Source: Cryptomeria japonica (lineage: Eukaryota > Streptophyta > Pinopsida > Cupressales > Cupressaceae). From it: 64,000 nt of DNA. The stretch spans positions 336,781,302-336,845,301 of the forward strand of contig NC_081413.1 in assembly GCF_030272615.1 (NCBI RefSeq), read 5' to 3'. The notes under the pieces were generated by a model. The model was not told where the DNA came from. It saw only the letters and a list, made by a program, of their open reading frames with translations, and ran no database searches. Positions 23,403 to 34,695 of this stretch are shown piece by piece. The translations under genes and the position numbers were made by a program. Numbering within the stretch: the stretch's first letter is position 1; each line of letters opens with the position of its first letter.

Positions 23403-23625
23403 TGGAATAGTGGGCCGACACAGGGAAGGGGGGGGCAAAGTTATTAATGCCGTAGGGGAGTCGTACCCTCCACTAACCCGTGGTCACTATTATGGCAATG
23501 GCCGCAGGGTAGTGGAGGGGACCACGGCAGTCCCCTCATCACTACGGGCCTGTACCCGTAGGTCCGCAATGGTGATGGGACCCGTGGACCCCCACTCCCA
23601 CTTGCCTATTAAAAGCCACGACATA
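23403..23625. other. GC-rich islet with interleaved inverted repeats
   Basis: A stretch of about 220 bp is far richer in G and C than its surroundings. Arms ccctccacta (23466-23475) and tagtggaggg (23510-23519) are perfect complements, and so are ccgtggtc (23478-23485) and gaccacgg (23520-23527). Their order is A-B-A'-B', so they cannot both form simple nested hairpins. No gene is recognised. Confidence 0.6.
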
Positions 23626-25215
23626 AATTTTATTATTGGCAAATGAATTTGTTAAATTCTTTTTATATATATATTTATTTACGTAGTTTAAATAAAATCA
23701 AACCTAGGTAAATTTATAATTAAATTATCTTTAGTAAATTTACAATTAATTTACCTTTAGTAAATTTTATAATTGTAAATTAAATTATATCAAATTTCAT
23801 AATTAGATCTTTCAATCTATTTAAGATTCGTTGGGCCACTTAGTTGGCATTTTGGATTCATCAAAATTAATTAATTCATGATTGAACCAAAATTATCAAA
23901 TGTCTAAACTAATTGCTATTTTTGGAACCTATGACTATAATTAATTACTCCTGTGGTAGGAATAAAACATTGCTTAATCTTGCACGTAAGTTACATTATT
24001 CTTGTATCGTGCAAATTACTTATACATTAATTGCATTTATTGATGTTTTCATCTCCATGCAAGTGACACGTTTTTTAATTATCAATATGCGAGTTTCATA
24101 ATTGTCATTATTGTGTAAGTTGGATTTCAAGTTTGAAATATTAATTGTAGGAAGATGGTATTTTTTTTTATCAAGTGGTACATGAATACCATCGAGGTAG
24201 TTATTTCAATTAATTAAACTTTGCAATGTCTAAATTACGTACATTCATTTCATAATTGCTTTTTAAGCATGATTTTTTTCATAGCTTCTTAGTTAGAAAA
24301 CTAAATAAAGGAAGTCAGAAAACCAAAACCTAGTAGCGTTCGGTATATACAGTGCCTCTGGGTCACGCTTACGGGTAATGTTGCCATGTTGAACTACTAC
24401 ACTTAATGCCTAATAAAGCTGCATCAACGATGTTTGTGGCATCGTCCCTATAAATCATCCGGGAGTAATAAGGGACACTTGGAAGTTAAAATCCAAGGGG
24501 CGGGTAATCCCCCTTGGATCGATAATCTAATAAGATAATCCTTAAATGATTTTTACATCCGCTGAGTTAAACCATAGCAAACCCCCTTAAGGTTGATTGA
24601 GTGAAATGCTTTTATGAAATTGATTTAATCTCTAAGAGTTGTTGACGATTGACAATTTGGTCAAGGGTGACGCTTATGATAGGTATTAGGATCTAGTTGT
24701 TTTAGGCCACAAGCAATAGGCCATCTTGAGCCTTTGCTTAAGTGCTACCACCATGGGTAGCAACCACAGAGAAACTGTCTGGGACATTGACCCTAGAAAG
24801 GGTTGCGTACCCACTAATCAGTTTACATCAAACTATAGTGTAGAAAACAGAACTACATACTTTACGCCTTGATCTTGTGTCGAAACGGGTATATAGGTAG
24901 TCTAGGGATGGAGTTGTCCGTAGTACTCAGGCGTTCATGGATGGGGTCTAGGTTTGGTAAGATGAAGGATTGAGTAGAATCCTAATTTGAAAGATAAGTA
25001 TAATAAAAAGGAAAAAGTAATTCAATGCATACTCGGAAGGAATCCCGTATGGATTTGCTTGACTTCTCGAGGCTTTAAGCCAAATTCTGAGGCGAAATTC
25101 AAGCTTGTATTACATTATTTTAATTTCTCCTAAGGATGGAGACCTTGGTGCACTCCTATTAGAAGAGTGTAGTACTTAGTGAGTGACTCAGGACCCGAAT
25201 GGTCCTGATGAGTCT

Positions 25216-25400
25216 AAGTCTCTGGCCAGAGCACCTCCTATCCCAATTGGATAGATGCCTACCCCGTATGGGTAGATGCCTATCCCATATTGGATAGATT
25301 AAACCTCCTACTCCGTATGGACAGATGCCTAACCCATATGGTTAGATGCTCATCCCAGATGGATAAATGCCTAATCCTAATGGATGGATGCCCAGAGTAT
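25216..25400 (+). repeat. 21-bp tandem repeat, about seven copies
   Basis: The unit is gatgcctaycccrtatggrta with variants, starting after the agcacctcc block. In one frame it gives a seven-residue pattern of the type MPNPYGx. The copies are diverged and some contain stops, so it is probably the decayed N-terminal repeat region of the coding relic that follows. Confidence 0.7.
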
Positions 25401-27434
25401 GCGATTGAATCAAACACAAATGATTTAAGTAAACAAAAAAAACAAAAAAACAAAATAAAAAGAAGTGGGCAAATTTTGTTGGGTTCATTAAAGTGGGTTA
25501 TTACAATAAACCTGAACCTCATTTTGTTATAACTTCAAATCTTGACACTCAGATTCAATCACAAATAGAACATGGTGGAGAATCAAGTGCTACTCCCATT
25601 GGTGGGGATGATATGGGTACTAGTTCTAGTTGTGGTCAACAAGTGCAAGGACAAAAAGACACTTAGAAGAGGCCAATAATAGAAGATAATATACAGAATC
25701 CTAGTGATCAAGGAATGCTAAAGAAGCAAAATATTATGACAACAATGACGAGTATCGGTACAACTCCAACTACATCAAGTTTCATCATGAATTTATTGTT
25801 TGCAGATTTCGACCAATCCCCTGGCCCTCAAACAAGTCTAATAACCCCAACTATACGTCAGAGTGGGACAGGATTAGGAATGGGTTTTGTATATTTTGCT
25901 AGACCTCCACCTCACAATGAAATAGTTAGAGGCACATGCATGGGTGGAGGTTCCTACATCACTACAAGTGATATTTCACCATTCAAACATTCAATTGCTT
26001 CAGCAACCCCAGATTTTAATTACAATAATTTTGTTGATCAATTTAGAGCAAGAGAGAGCAAAAAAAAATAAAGAAAAAAGGAAGCAAATGATGAAGTTTG
26101 CAAGTACTACAGGTGTAGAGGAAGAACCTACAATGAACAGGGGATTTCCCACATATGACCCAAATAAAGAAATAATGGAGTTCATGGTTGTTGTGCCCCC
26201 AATTCTAAATCAAAATAAACCAAAGAATTAGATTGATCCCTCCCAATTTCACATTATCATTGTCCAAATAGATTTCTCAGGAGTAAAGAATGAAGACAAA
26301 ATTAATGTGTTTACCAAGGAAGACCAAAGAATTGGTGTACACATCATTTCTCAAGCAAGAGAGAGAGAGAGAGAGATAAAAAAGCTATGGAGAGACCTCG
26401 AAAATGAGAAAGCAAAGAGGAAAGCTACAGATAACAGTTGCAATGAATTACACAAAAGAATAAAAAAATCCACCTCTACATCTACAAGTGCAGAGAATGA
26501 ACAGTCAGAGGTGGAACTAAATGAGATGAAGAAAAGCTTAGCTGAAAGCCAAAAATTTGAAAGTGAAAGAGCCTCTTCAGTACAATTATATAAAAATCTG
26601 GAGAACGCCACTGCCTCAACAAAAAACTTACAAGACCAATTGAATAGAGAGAAGGAAAGTGCAAATCAGTGGGAAGAAAAAGTAGAGGAAGAAAGAAAAA
26701 ATAATGAAAGACTGACACAAGAGTTGCAAAAGACATACAATGATATTAACTCTCTCAAAGGAAAATTGAGTGGATCTTGGAAACAAACAATGAGGTTTAT
26801 AAAAAAAAAGATTCAAGATCAAATAATGTAGAAGGCTAACCAATTGTATCAGTTGTTTGAATTGATTGAAAATCTCAGTGTACATTATGTGAAGTTGACT
26901 GAATATATTGCTCAGAACAGAAAGTTGAATTCAGAGAGAAAATTACAAATCAAATTTTGCAAACAGTCTACGAATCCAATGACAAATAATTGGCATCCAA
27001 GGGAATTCACAATCACATTCATGCCTCAGTAAATGCTTCATCTGTCATTTAAATATGTAAGAAACTACGAGAATCACAAGAATGTTTGGATAAGGCTGCA
27101 AAAAAGATGAAGAAGCTGCATGGAAAGGTGCAAAGATTGACAAAACTTGATTTGCCGATAGTTTTTATACAACATAGTAATAAATTAGAGATGCTACTTT
27201 AAAAAATAAGATGGAGGAGAAAATGAAGCATGATTTGGACCTGTTTCCTAAGGACATAAATCTAGATAATTTTCTATCCTTGACCAAACCATTGATAACC
27301 TTGAATGTAGCTTTGGATGAAACATTGATGTCAACTTCCACTTCCAATTATGAATTGCTCACAAATTTGCAAGTCACTTACTATATGTTAGAAAAATTTA
27401 GAGTTCCATCAGATGGAGAGTGGAGCATGCTATA
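25401..27434 (+). pseudogene. Decayed aORF-type gene with a coiled-coil region
   Basis: Protein-like sequence is readable from about 25460. One frame covers KVGYYNKPEPHFVI and continues through a TAG near 25663 to 26071. A 174-codon open frame follows (26307-26831): it is almost wholly charged helix (REREREIKKLWRDLENEKAK, SLAESQKFESERASS, EKVEEERKNNERLTQELQK), typical of a long coiled coil. Less certain blocks continue to TAG 27433-27435 (FPKDINLDNFLSLTKPLI). The order (Pro-rich repeat, linker, coiled coil, short C-terminal domain) resembles the aORF of element A and the relic at 29168. No enzymatic motif is seen. Confidence 0.45.
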
Positions 27435-27712
27435 GAAGCTCATACAATGATTTCATAATATGTATTGTATAATTTGTATTCCCAAATGCATTCAGGCTTT
27501 CCGATTTACTTTGTTTGTAATTCCAAGAATATTTTAATATATGAGGGTTTGTAATTCTAAGAATATTGTTATTGTAATTATAATTGAAAATAATAAATAT
27601 GTATTGTAATTCTAGAAGCTCATACAATGATTTCATAATATGCATTGTATAATTTGTATTCCCAAAATACATTCAGACTTTTTGATTTACTTTGTTGTAT
27701 TTCCAAGAATAT
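27433..27712. repeat. Tandem duplication, 180-bp period
   Basis: tagaagctcatacaatgatt starts at 27433 and again at 27613, and about 100 bp after each are nearly identical. It lies directly at the 3' end of the preceding coding relic. Confidence 0.8.
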
Positions 27713-27724
27713 TTTAATTTTTTG

Positions 27725-27866
27725 TGGCTTGATTTAACTCTATTTTATCTTTGTTTTATGATTCTATGAATGTTTTTTCATGGCTTGAATTAACTCTATT
27801 TTATCTATATTTAATGATTCTATGAATATTTTGTCATGGCTTGAATTAACTATGTTTTAATTCTAG
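27725..27866. repeat. 56-bp minisatellite, about 2.5 copies
   Basis: Copies start at 27725, 27781 and 27837, each beginning tggcttgawttaact. The third is truncated at about 27866. Confidence 0.85.
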
Positions 27867-28175
27867 AAAGGTCCTTAGATCTAAATCAGAGTGGAAGGTA
27901 GATCTTAGTGCTAGGAAGTTTTTGAAAACTTTTTCCATATGGTTTAGGGTTTATCTTCTATGTTTTAAAAATTTTAATTCTAAAACCCTAAACCCTAGGT
28001 CCTAGCCAGGCTGCATTCTCTTTTTGATCTATTTCATCGGTGACCCCCAGGAACCATTTTTCGGTGTCTTAAGTTATCCATTGAGGCCCATTATGTTGTC
28101 ATATGACCGACTCTTTGTGTTAGCCATCTGGTTTTCCCCTCTTTCCTTTTTTGCTTAATTGTCCTTCATCTTCGA
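27867..28175. other. Non-coding spacer
   Basis: Contains two telomere-like heptamers (cctaaaccct, about 27988) but no array. Nothing else is recognised. Confidence 0.4.
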
Positions 28176-28680
28176 TTAGATCCACGGCCAGTGTTTGTGC
28201 ATAGTTGTGTGATTAGATTAATGGAATAGTAAATGTTAACTCCACAACCCCGCCACTTACATGGTAGATGGGACCCGCTCACACTCGCTATGCATATATG
28301 TGGTCGTTGACATGGTGGAAAGGTGGGCCCGAGATGGCCGCATCCTTTGTAGTTTACTAAATGAATAGTTTGGCAAAGATCCACGACCAGAAGTGATTGC
28401 GCAGCTGCACAACTAATCAAAGATGCATCCAAAGTCTAATTCCACAATGCCGCTCCAAATGTGGCATGTGGGACCTGTGAAGGATGATAGTAAATTTCTT
28501 GACCAATAAGACAAGAGCATATGGAAATATAAGCCATGGAATAAGAGCGTGGGACCTATGCCCCCATTTTTTTAGTGTGATAAAGAGAGACACTTTCACA
28601 TGAGATCTATGGCTAAGATTGTCACGTGATTGTGCGATTGGGAAAAGGTGCACGACCAAGCTAACTCTGCAATGTCAAGG
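28176..28680. repeat. Internally repeated dispersed element
   Basis: agatccacggccagtg (28178) and agatccacgaccagaag (28377) begin two direct copies of about 100 bp, each containing a tgcgcagctgc- or gcatagttgtg-like segment, ttaactccacaaccccgcc or taattccacaatgccgc, and gatgggaccc or gtgggacctg. A third partial copy (gtgcacgaccaagcta) is at about 28649. A related inverted copy lies at 15890-16045. No coding potential. Confidence 0.55.
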
Positions 28681-29167
28681 AGGCTTAAGAGGTAATTTGG
28701 TAACAATGAAATAAAAAATATTAAATCTACTAAATGCTCACTTCCAACGCCAATTGACCATCACACCTACATACGTGCCCACATTTAATGAATCCATTTT
28801 GCTCGTTATGATCTAAAAATGTCTCTGCTATATTAACACCGATCTCCTACTAATTCATTTTTTTTATTGAACAATGTTTTTTGAGATTTGAACTTAAGAC
28901 CTCCCATGTAGGAATCTTGCAACTAATTTGTATTTACAGTGCTCTTCATATTCTCAAAAAAAAATTGTGCTTTTTGCTATCATAATTAGGGTTTCTAAGA
29001 AGCGATTATTGTTTGCACTTTCATTACACTCCTGCTAACTTTTGACCTTCTCTGCATATTTCCAGATTGTCAATGATCATTGTTGTTTCAATGTCGTAGG
29101 ATTTAATTGGAGTTAAATTATATAAGCTTATCAATTATGTTAGTCTGTATAACCCTAACCATAGGAA
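28681..29167. other. Non-coding spacer with a SINE-like segment
   Basis: On the minus strand, 28960-28870 reads tagttgcaagattcc, then ggaggtcttaagttcaaatc, spaced like the A and B boxes of an RNA polymerase III promoter in tRNA-derived SINEs. The match is loose and no tail or target duplication was found. Confidence 0.3.
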
Positions 29168-32100
29168 TGGCAGAGCCTCTGATTTGGGGAAGAGAAAGTT
29201 CTCTGAAGAAATAATTGCACAACTCCCTAGATCATGAGAGATGCAAAAGAGATCCAAGCCTAGGTCCCGGCCAGATGAATTCATCATTGATCACTCTACT
29301 TGAATTAGGGATACATTGATTCCACCATTAGGTTTCAATCTCTGGAGGAGAGACTACAACAAGAAGAAGGAGAGAATTCTAGCATCCAACATATGGAATT
29401 GAAATCTAGAAAAACTTGTGGTGCCAAATGTCTATGTAAATATTGAATTGATTGTTGTAATTGCTACAAATTACAAGTCTATTGCTAGAGAGATTGTGTC
29501 CAATGAAGGTGACAGGTTAACAAAGATCACAGGAGATGTTATCAATGAAGTGTTCATGCTCAACCCTAACACTGATTGGATTATTGATCCCCAAGAGCTA
29601 GATATGGAGTATAAGAAAAATGAGCTCTTGTATAGAACAAGATTGTTATCATTCAAGCCTGTACACATAAAGGGAAATGATAGAAAGTTGACATCAAAGT
29701 AGACCGCTCCTTACAGTAGAGACTTATTTATCAGTTACTTTTTGGATACATACTATGCTTTATGTCAAGTCTGTGTTGCAGATGCAAGGCACCTAATTCC
29801 AAACTGGATGCTTATGGTTTGTATGGATATCCAAAGCAGGGATATTAATAGGCCTTTCGAATATGATTTTGTGGTAGCTCAAGGTTTGCATAATGCTTTG
29901 TGTGATTTAAAAATGGGCAAATAATTTTTTTTAGGTATTACTATCTCCTGATGTATATACTTTTGTTCAAAGGTCTTAAGGTATGGCATCCTAATTTGTA
30001 GATTGTAACCATGGCTAAAGGAGATTTGCTACCTATTCAAGGGTGGACCTATATCTGGGACTCACATATGAATGATTTTAACTATTTGGTTTTTGAAAAT
30101 TTCTTTGTGATAAATTTTTTGATTATTTTGCAGAAGGAAGTTAGGTAGGGTCTAAGCCCAAAGGCTAAGGAATTTCTCAGACCCAAAGCCCTTAAGCCTG
30201 AGTTAGGTATCATGCACAATTGAGGATCTTGGTTTTACTTTAAGGACCACACAATCATAAGGGTTTTTGGTAGTCTTGTTACTCCTAGGATTTTGCCTAT
30301 TACTGTTCAGGATAGGGAGGCCTTTTTAAAAATCATGCATCAATTAAATGAGATTGATAAGTCTTTGATGGGAGGGTCACACAAGAAAGGATCAATGTTC
30401 CCATCACATGTTGTGATTGGGATGTATCACTTTTTAAATAGGAAAGCATACGATATCTTGGATTTTATGTTGAACAAGTATAGACTTCCCCGAGATAGAT
30501 ATAGGTTTTATGACTCTGAATGGCTTGCCAAAATGCTTGGGAAGGCTAAAACACCAGAGCATCAATGGGATGAGGAAGATGATGAATAAATCATAAGGAA
30601 TGCAAAAAACTATGAGGAAGTATTGAAAATAAAGGAAAGGTGGTATAAAATCCAATATGAGGAAAATAGAAGAAAGGAGGACAGTTCTTACTCTCCAGCA
30701 TGGGAGATGCAACTAATCCCAAAAGCAAGCATGAGAGTAATTTTTGATACTTATATAGATGTTGATAGAATACCCCTACCTCATGAGAGACCATGCTTCG
30801 ATGTTATACCCCCATTGCAAGTAGTAGATGAGGAAAGGCCAAAATCTCCTCAGTCAATTGGCTCTCCCATTGGCCCTGCTTCCCCTCCCCTGAGCCCTCA
30901 AGAACCTCCATCCACATCTAATCTTGATCCATAATCATCAAACCCTTCAGACCCCTCACAAATATTACTTGTAGAAGTTGTTGTGAAGAGGCCCATGAGT
31001 GCACCATCTTCAAGTGGTTATGTTTTTCAAGCCCCATAGAGCCCTAGGGCTATCACTCCCTTTCATATATTGTCTTTGAGAAGAAAAATCCCTTTCCAGT
31101 CATATCAAGGTTTTGAATTCCAAGGGGATGAGCCCTTACCTCCTCATAGATTTGATACAAGGATAGGGGTTACCATTCAAAATCCTCCTAAGGAGTGGGC
31201 CCTTGATGCTTTTAAACTTGGGAAAGATCTCAATGAAGATGTGAGAGTGAATGATTGTGAAAAAATCATGAGCGATGATGATTTCATAAATACCAGGGAA
31301 TTCAAGAATTTTGTTATAAGAAATTTGACACATGACATGGAAAAGAGCATAGGTATTAACTTTGATAATTTGGGGAATGAAGAAATATTGAGAATGAAAG
31401 ATGAGGTCCTAAGAGCTGCAAAGTAATAATCTATTGCTATGACCCCAGAGATAGGAAGGTAGATTGTAAAGAGGAGCGGGGTACTCCTTTTGGAAGGATG
31501 GGACATCTCCTCTACTATTGTTTTTGATGAATTAAGAAGGATATATGACATAGATATAGAATCAATGGATCTAGTGCGGACAGAGGAAGTACTTTCGGGA
31601 GCATTATTGGATGATCATCTTGATCAACTAGTTATTTCGTGTCTTCATAGAGTCACAAAAAGGCCTAGTATGAGCTATGAAGTTGGTCAATTATTTGGGG
31701 GTCTGTTATTCAAAAGACTGATTGACACTTCCACTATAGAGGCAACAAGCCTCAATCTAAATGTGGAAAAATTTACTCATAAGGTGGCTTTGAAGACAAA
31801 GGAAGAGGTCACAATTTTGAGAGAGAAGGCAACTGCTCTAGAAGAACAGTTGAGAGCAAGACAACTATACACACCTCTAGACATGATTAAGCATACATAT
31901 GATGAAGATATGGGATTAAGGAATGATCTAGCTCAAGCTATATTAGAGATAGTCAGTTTGAGAAATAGAAGGGATGTGCTAAAGATGGATTCTTTATAGA
32001 TGGAGAGAAGAATAAAGATAGACATGGAAAAATCACTGTTGGAATCAAAGATTAATGAAATTTTCGACCATGCTGATGCAGCATGGGACGAGCATAGGGA

Positions 32101-32319
32101 GTTGCTAAGATTTTCTCAAGAACATTTGAGATGGACATATTTCATGGCCTGCTCATTATCTCATATGAGCAAGACAATTACAATGTTGGAGATTTCATTG
32201 ATTAAGCTTCTACTAAGTTCTAAAATGACATGAACAAAAGTTTTAAAACTAGGTTTTAGATGTTAAAGAAGCTCTTAATTATGCACAGGATGTATACACA
32301 AAAAAATAGTGGTGGACTC
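29168..32319 (+). pseudogene. Decayed aORF gene, the parent of the tandem array
   Basis: Protein is readable in one frame from about 29168 to TAA 29922-29924 (stops TGA and TAG inside). A second frame runs from 30293 to TGA 32231-32233, with stops at 30587, 30932, about 31037, 31424, about 31460 and 31997. Blocks include PNVYVNIELIVVIATNYKSI, INRPFEYDFVVAQGLHNAL, RVFGSLVTPRILPI, a Pro-rich linker (PIGPASPPLSPQEPPSTS), EEVTILREKATALEEQLRA (coiled coil) and HADAAWDEHRELLRFSQE. After 32233 a frame change leads into frame 1, which runs into the first array unit and its 63-codon C-terminal ORF (ending 32643). Total length is near 1,100 codons. It is paralogous to 20290-21931. Function is unknown. 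Confidence 0.55.
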
Positions 32320-33507
32320 AGAGGCTTTTAGTGTTTAGTCGCTGGCCTCATGCCTACTCTATTTGATAGAGAAAGAAGCATAACATAAGGAGAAAAGGTC
32401 CTAAGATCCAAAGCAGATTGGAAGGCCAATATCAAAACAATTCAGGATCAAATGTTGCTAGATATAACGTCAGATGATACACAATTAATTAAGAATTTAG
32501 AATCCTACATGGATTCACTCTCAAGGTTCAACAATGGTATGACCAGAATAGAGGTGATCAAGCCAGAAATTGAAGATGACAACTATCAACAACATCTCAA
32601 GGCTCTTCATGACCTCAAACAATATGGATTTGAAGACTTCTAATCCTTTACTCTCTCTTTTCTATTTTTCTTCTAGTTTTGATTTGATCACTTCTGATCC
32701 TTTTTCCTCTCTTTTCCTTACTTTTCAAATTTTGATATTGTAAAAGGCCCGAAGCTTGTTGCATCCTCAATTTTTCTATAATAGGATAATCAACACCTTG
32801 TTTTTCCAACTCCTTCTTTGACTTCTACATATACTACAAAATTCCAATAGAATTAGATATACTAATTCACCAAAGGTGAATAATATACAAAAAGACCATG
32901 GTTGCTATCCAGAATCTTATATGAATCAATGAAATTGAGGATTTTTTGGTTGAGGTTCATATGTCTATACTGTGTTGTGGAGTTTGAATGGGTTTCAGCT
33001 TCTTCTAAAGTACAAGATTAAAATTGCTTACTCCATTCAAAGGTATTCTATGTAGAGAACAAGTAGTAAGTTGCAATTGGGAAAATTCATCTCATGCTAT
33101 GGTCGATAACAAATAATAATCATTATTTTTAATACTAATGTAATTAATTGTCTTAATGATCATGATGTAATTACTAATGCAACACTACACTTTTTTGATA
33201 CTTGAATGTTGAATCAAAATTATCAAATAAATAATTACTAATGCAACCTTATTCTTGAACATTGAAAAATAGTAGTATGTTAATTTATTAACTTGTAAAT
33301 AGAAATTTGAAAAATGCAATTGCATATCAAAATTAAATAACATTGATAGAAACATAAAATATCATCGAGCACAATTAGGATTTTGTAATGTGACAGATGA
33401 AATACATTATGCAATATGCAACCAAAAGTTTAATAAATACCTAGTAACTGCTAGTGCTAAATCTCTTAAATTTTCCAAATCATCTCATCATCCTAATCAT
33501 CAAATCA
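32320..33507 (+). repeat. Array unit 1 (founder-side copy)
   Basis: Reading frame intact, 32452-32643. Its upstream flank (ggtggactc) differs from all other units and belongs to the aORF relic. Confidence 0.9.
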
Positions 33508-34695
33508 AGAGGCTTTTAGTGCTTAGTCGCTGGCCTCATGCCTACTCTGTTTGATAGATAAAGAAGCATAACATAAGGAGAAAAGGTCCTAAGATCCAAA
33601 GCAGATTGGAAGGCCGATATCAAAACGATTCAGGATCAAATGTTGCTAGATATAAGGTCAGATGATACACAATTAATTAAGAATTTAGAATCCTACATGG
33701 ATTCACTCTCAAGGTTAAACAATGGTATGACCAGAATAGAGGTGATCAAGCCAGAAATTGAAGATGACAACTATCAACAACATCTCAAGGCTCTTCATGA
33801 CCTCAAACAATATGGATTTGAAGACTTCTAATCCTTTACTCTCTCTTTTCTATTTTTCTTCTAGTTTTGATTTGATCACTTTTGATCCTTTTTCCTCTCT
33901 TTTCCTTACTTTTCAAATTTTGATATTGTAAAAGGCCCAAAGCTCTTTGCATCCTCAATTTTTATATAATAGGATAATCAAGGCCTTCTTTTTCCCTCTC
34001 CTTCTTTGACTTCTACATATACTACAAAATTCCAATAGAATTAGATATACTAATTCACCAAAGCTGAATAATATACAAAAAGACCATGGTTGCTATCCAG
34101 AATCTTATATGAATCAATGAAATTGAGGATTTTTTGGTTGAGGTTCATATGTCTACACTGTGTTGTGGAGTTTGAATGGGTTTCAGCTTCTTCAAAAGTA
34201 CAAGATTAAAATTGCTTACTCCATTCAAAGGTATTCTATGTAGAGAACAAGTAGTAAGTTGCAATTGGGAAAATTCATCTCATGCTATGGTCGATAACAA
34301 ATAATAATCATTATTTTTAATACTAATGTAATTAATTGTCTCCATGATCATGATGTAATTACTAATGCAACACTACACTTTTTTGATACTTGAATGTTGA
34401 ATCAAAATTATCAAATAAATAATTACTAATGCAACCTTATTCTTGAACATTGAAAAATAGTAGTATGTTAATTTATTAACTTGTAAATAGAAATTTGAAA
34501 AATGCAATTACATATCAAAATTAAATAACATTGATAGAAACATAAAATATCATCGCGCACAATTAGGATTTTGTAATGTGACAGATGAAATACATTATGC
34601 AATATGCAACCAAAAGTTTAATAAATACCTAGTAACTGCTAGTGCTAAATCTCTTAAATTTTCCAAATCATCTCATCATCCTAATCATCAAATCA
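33508..34695 (+). repeat. Array unit 2
   Basis: Frame intact, 33640-33831, with changes T to R (DIRSDD) and F to L (RLNNG). Confidence 0.9.

Larger units (their letters stand above)
21872..25215. other. Long non-coding segment, possibly an LTR of a Ty3-type element
   Basis: It starts with tgtcataaccctcctttat directly after a decayed aORF, a start often seen in plant Ty3/gypsy LTRs. Near the right side (24890-24910) is gtcgaaacgggtatataggt, similar in style to the xGGxTAyxTAGGyA phrase of plant Ty3-type LTRs. No second LTR copy is in the window and I cannot place a primer site, so both ends are uncertain. It contains a TA microsatellite and a GC-rich islet, listed separately. Confidence 0.3.

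Noticed and set aside
27985-28000. Interstitial telomere repeat
   Set aside because: Only about two CCCTAAA-like heptamers occur; that is expected by chance in this amount of DNA.
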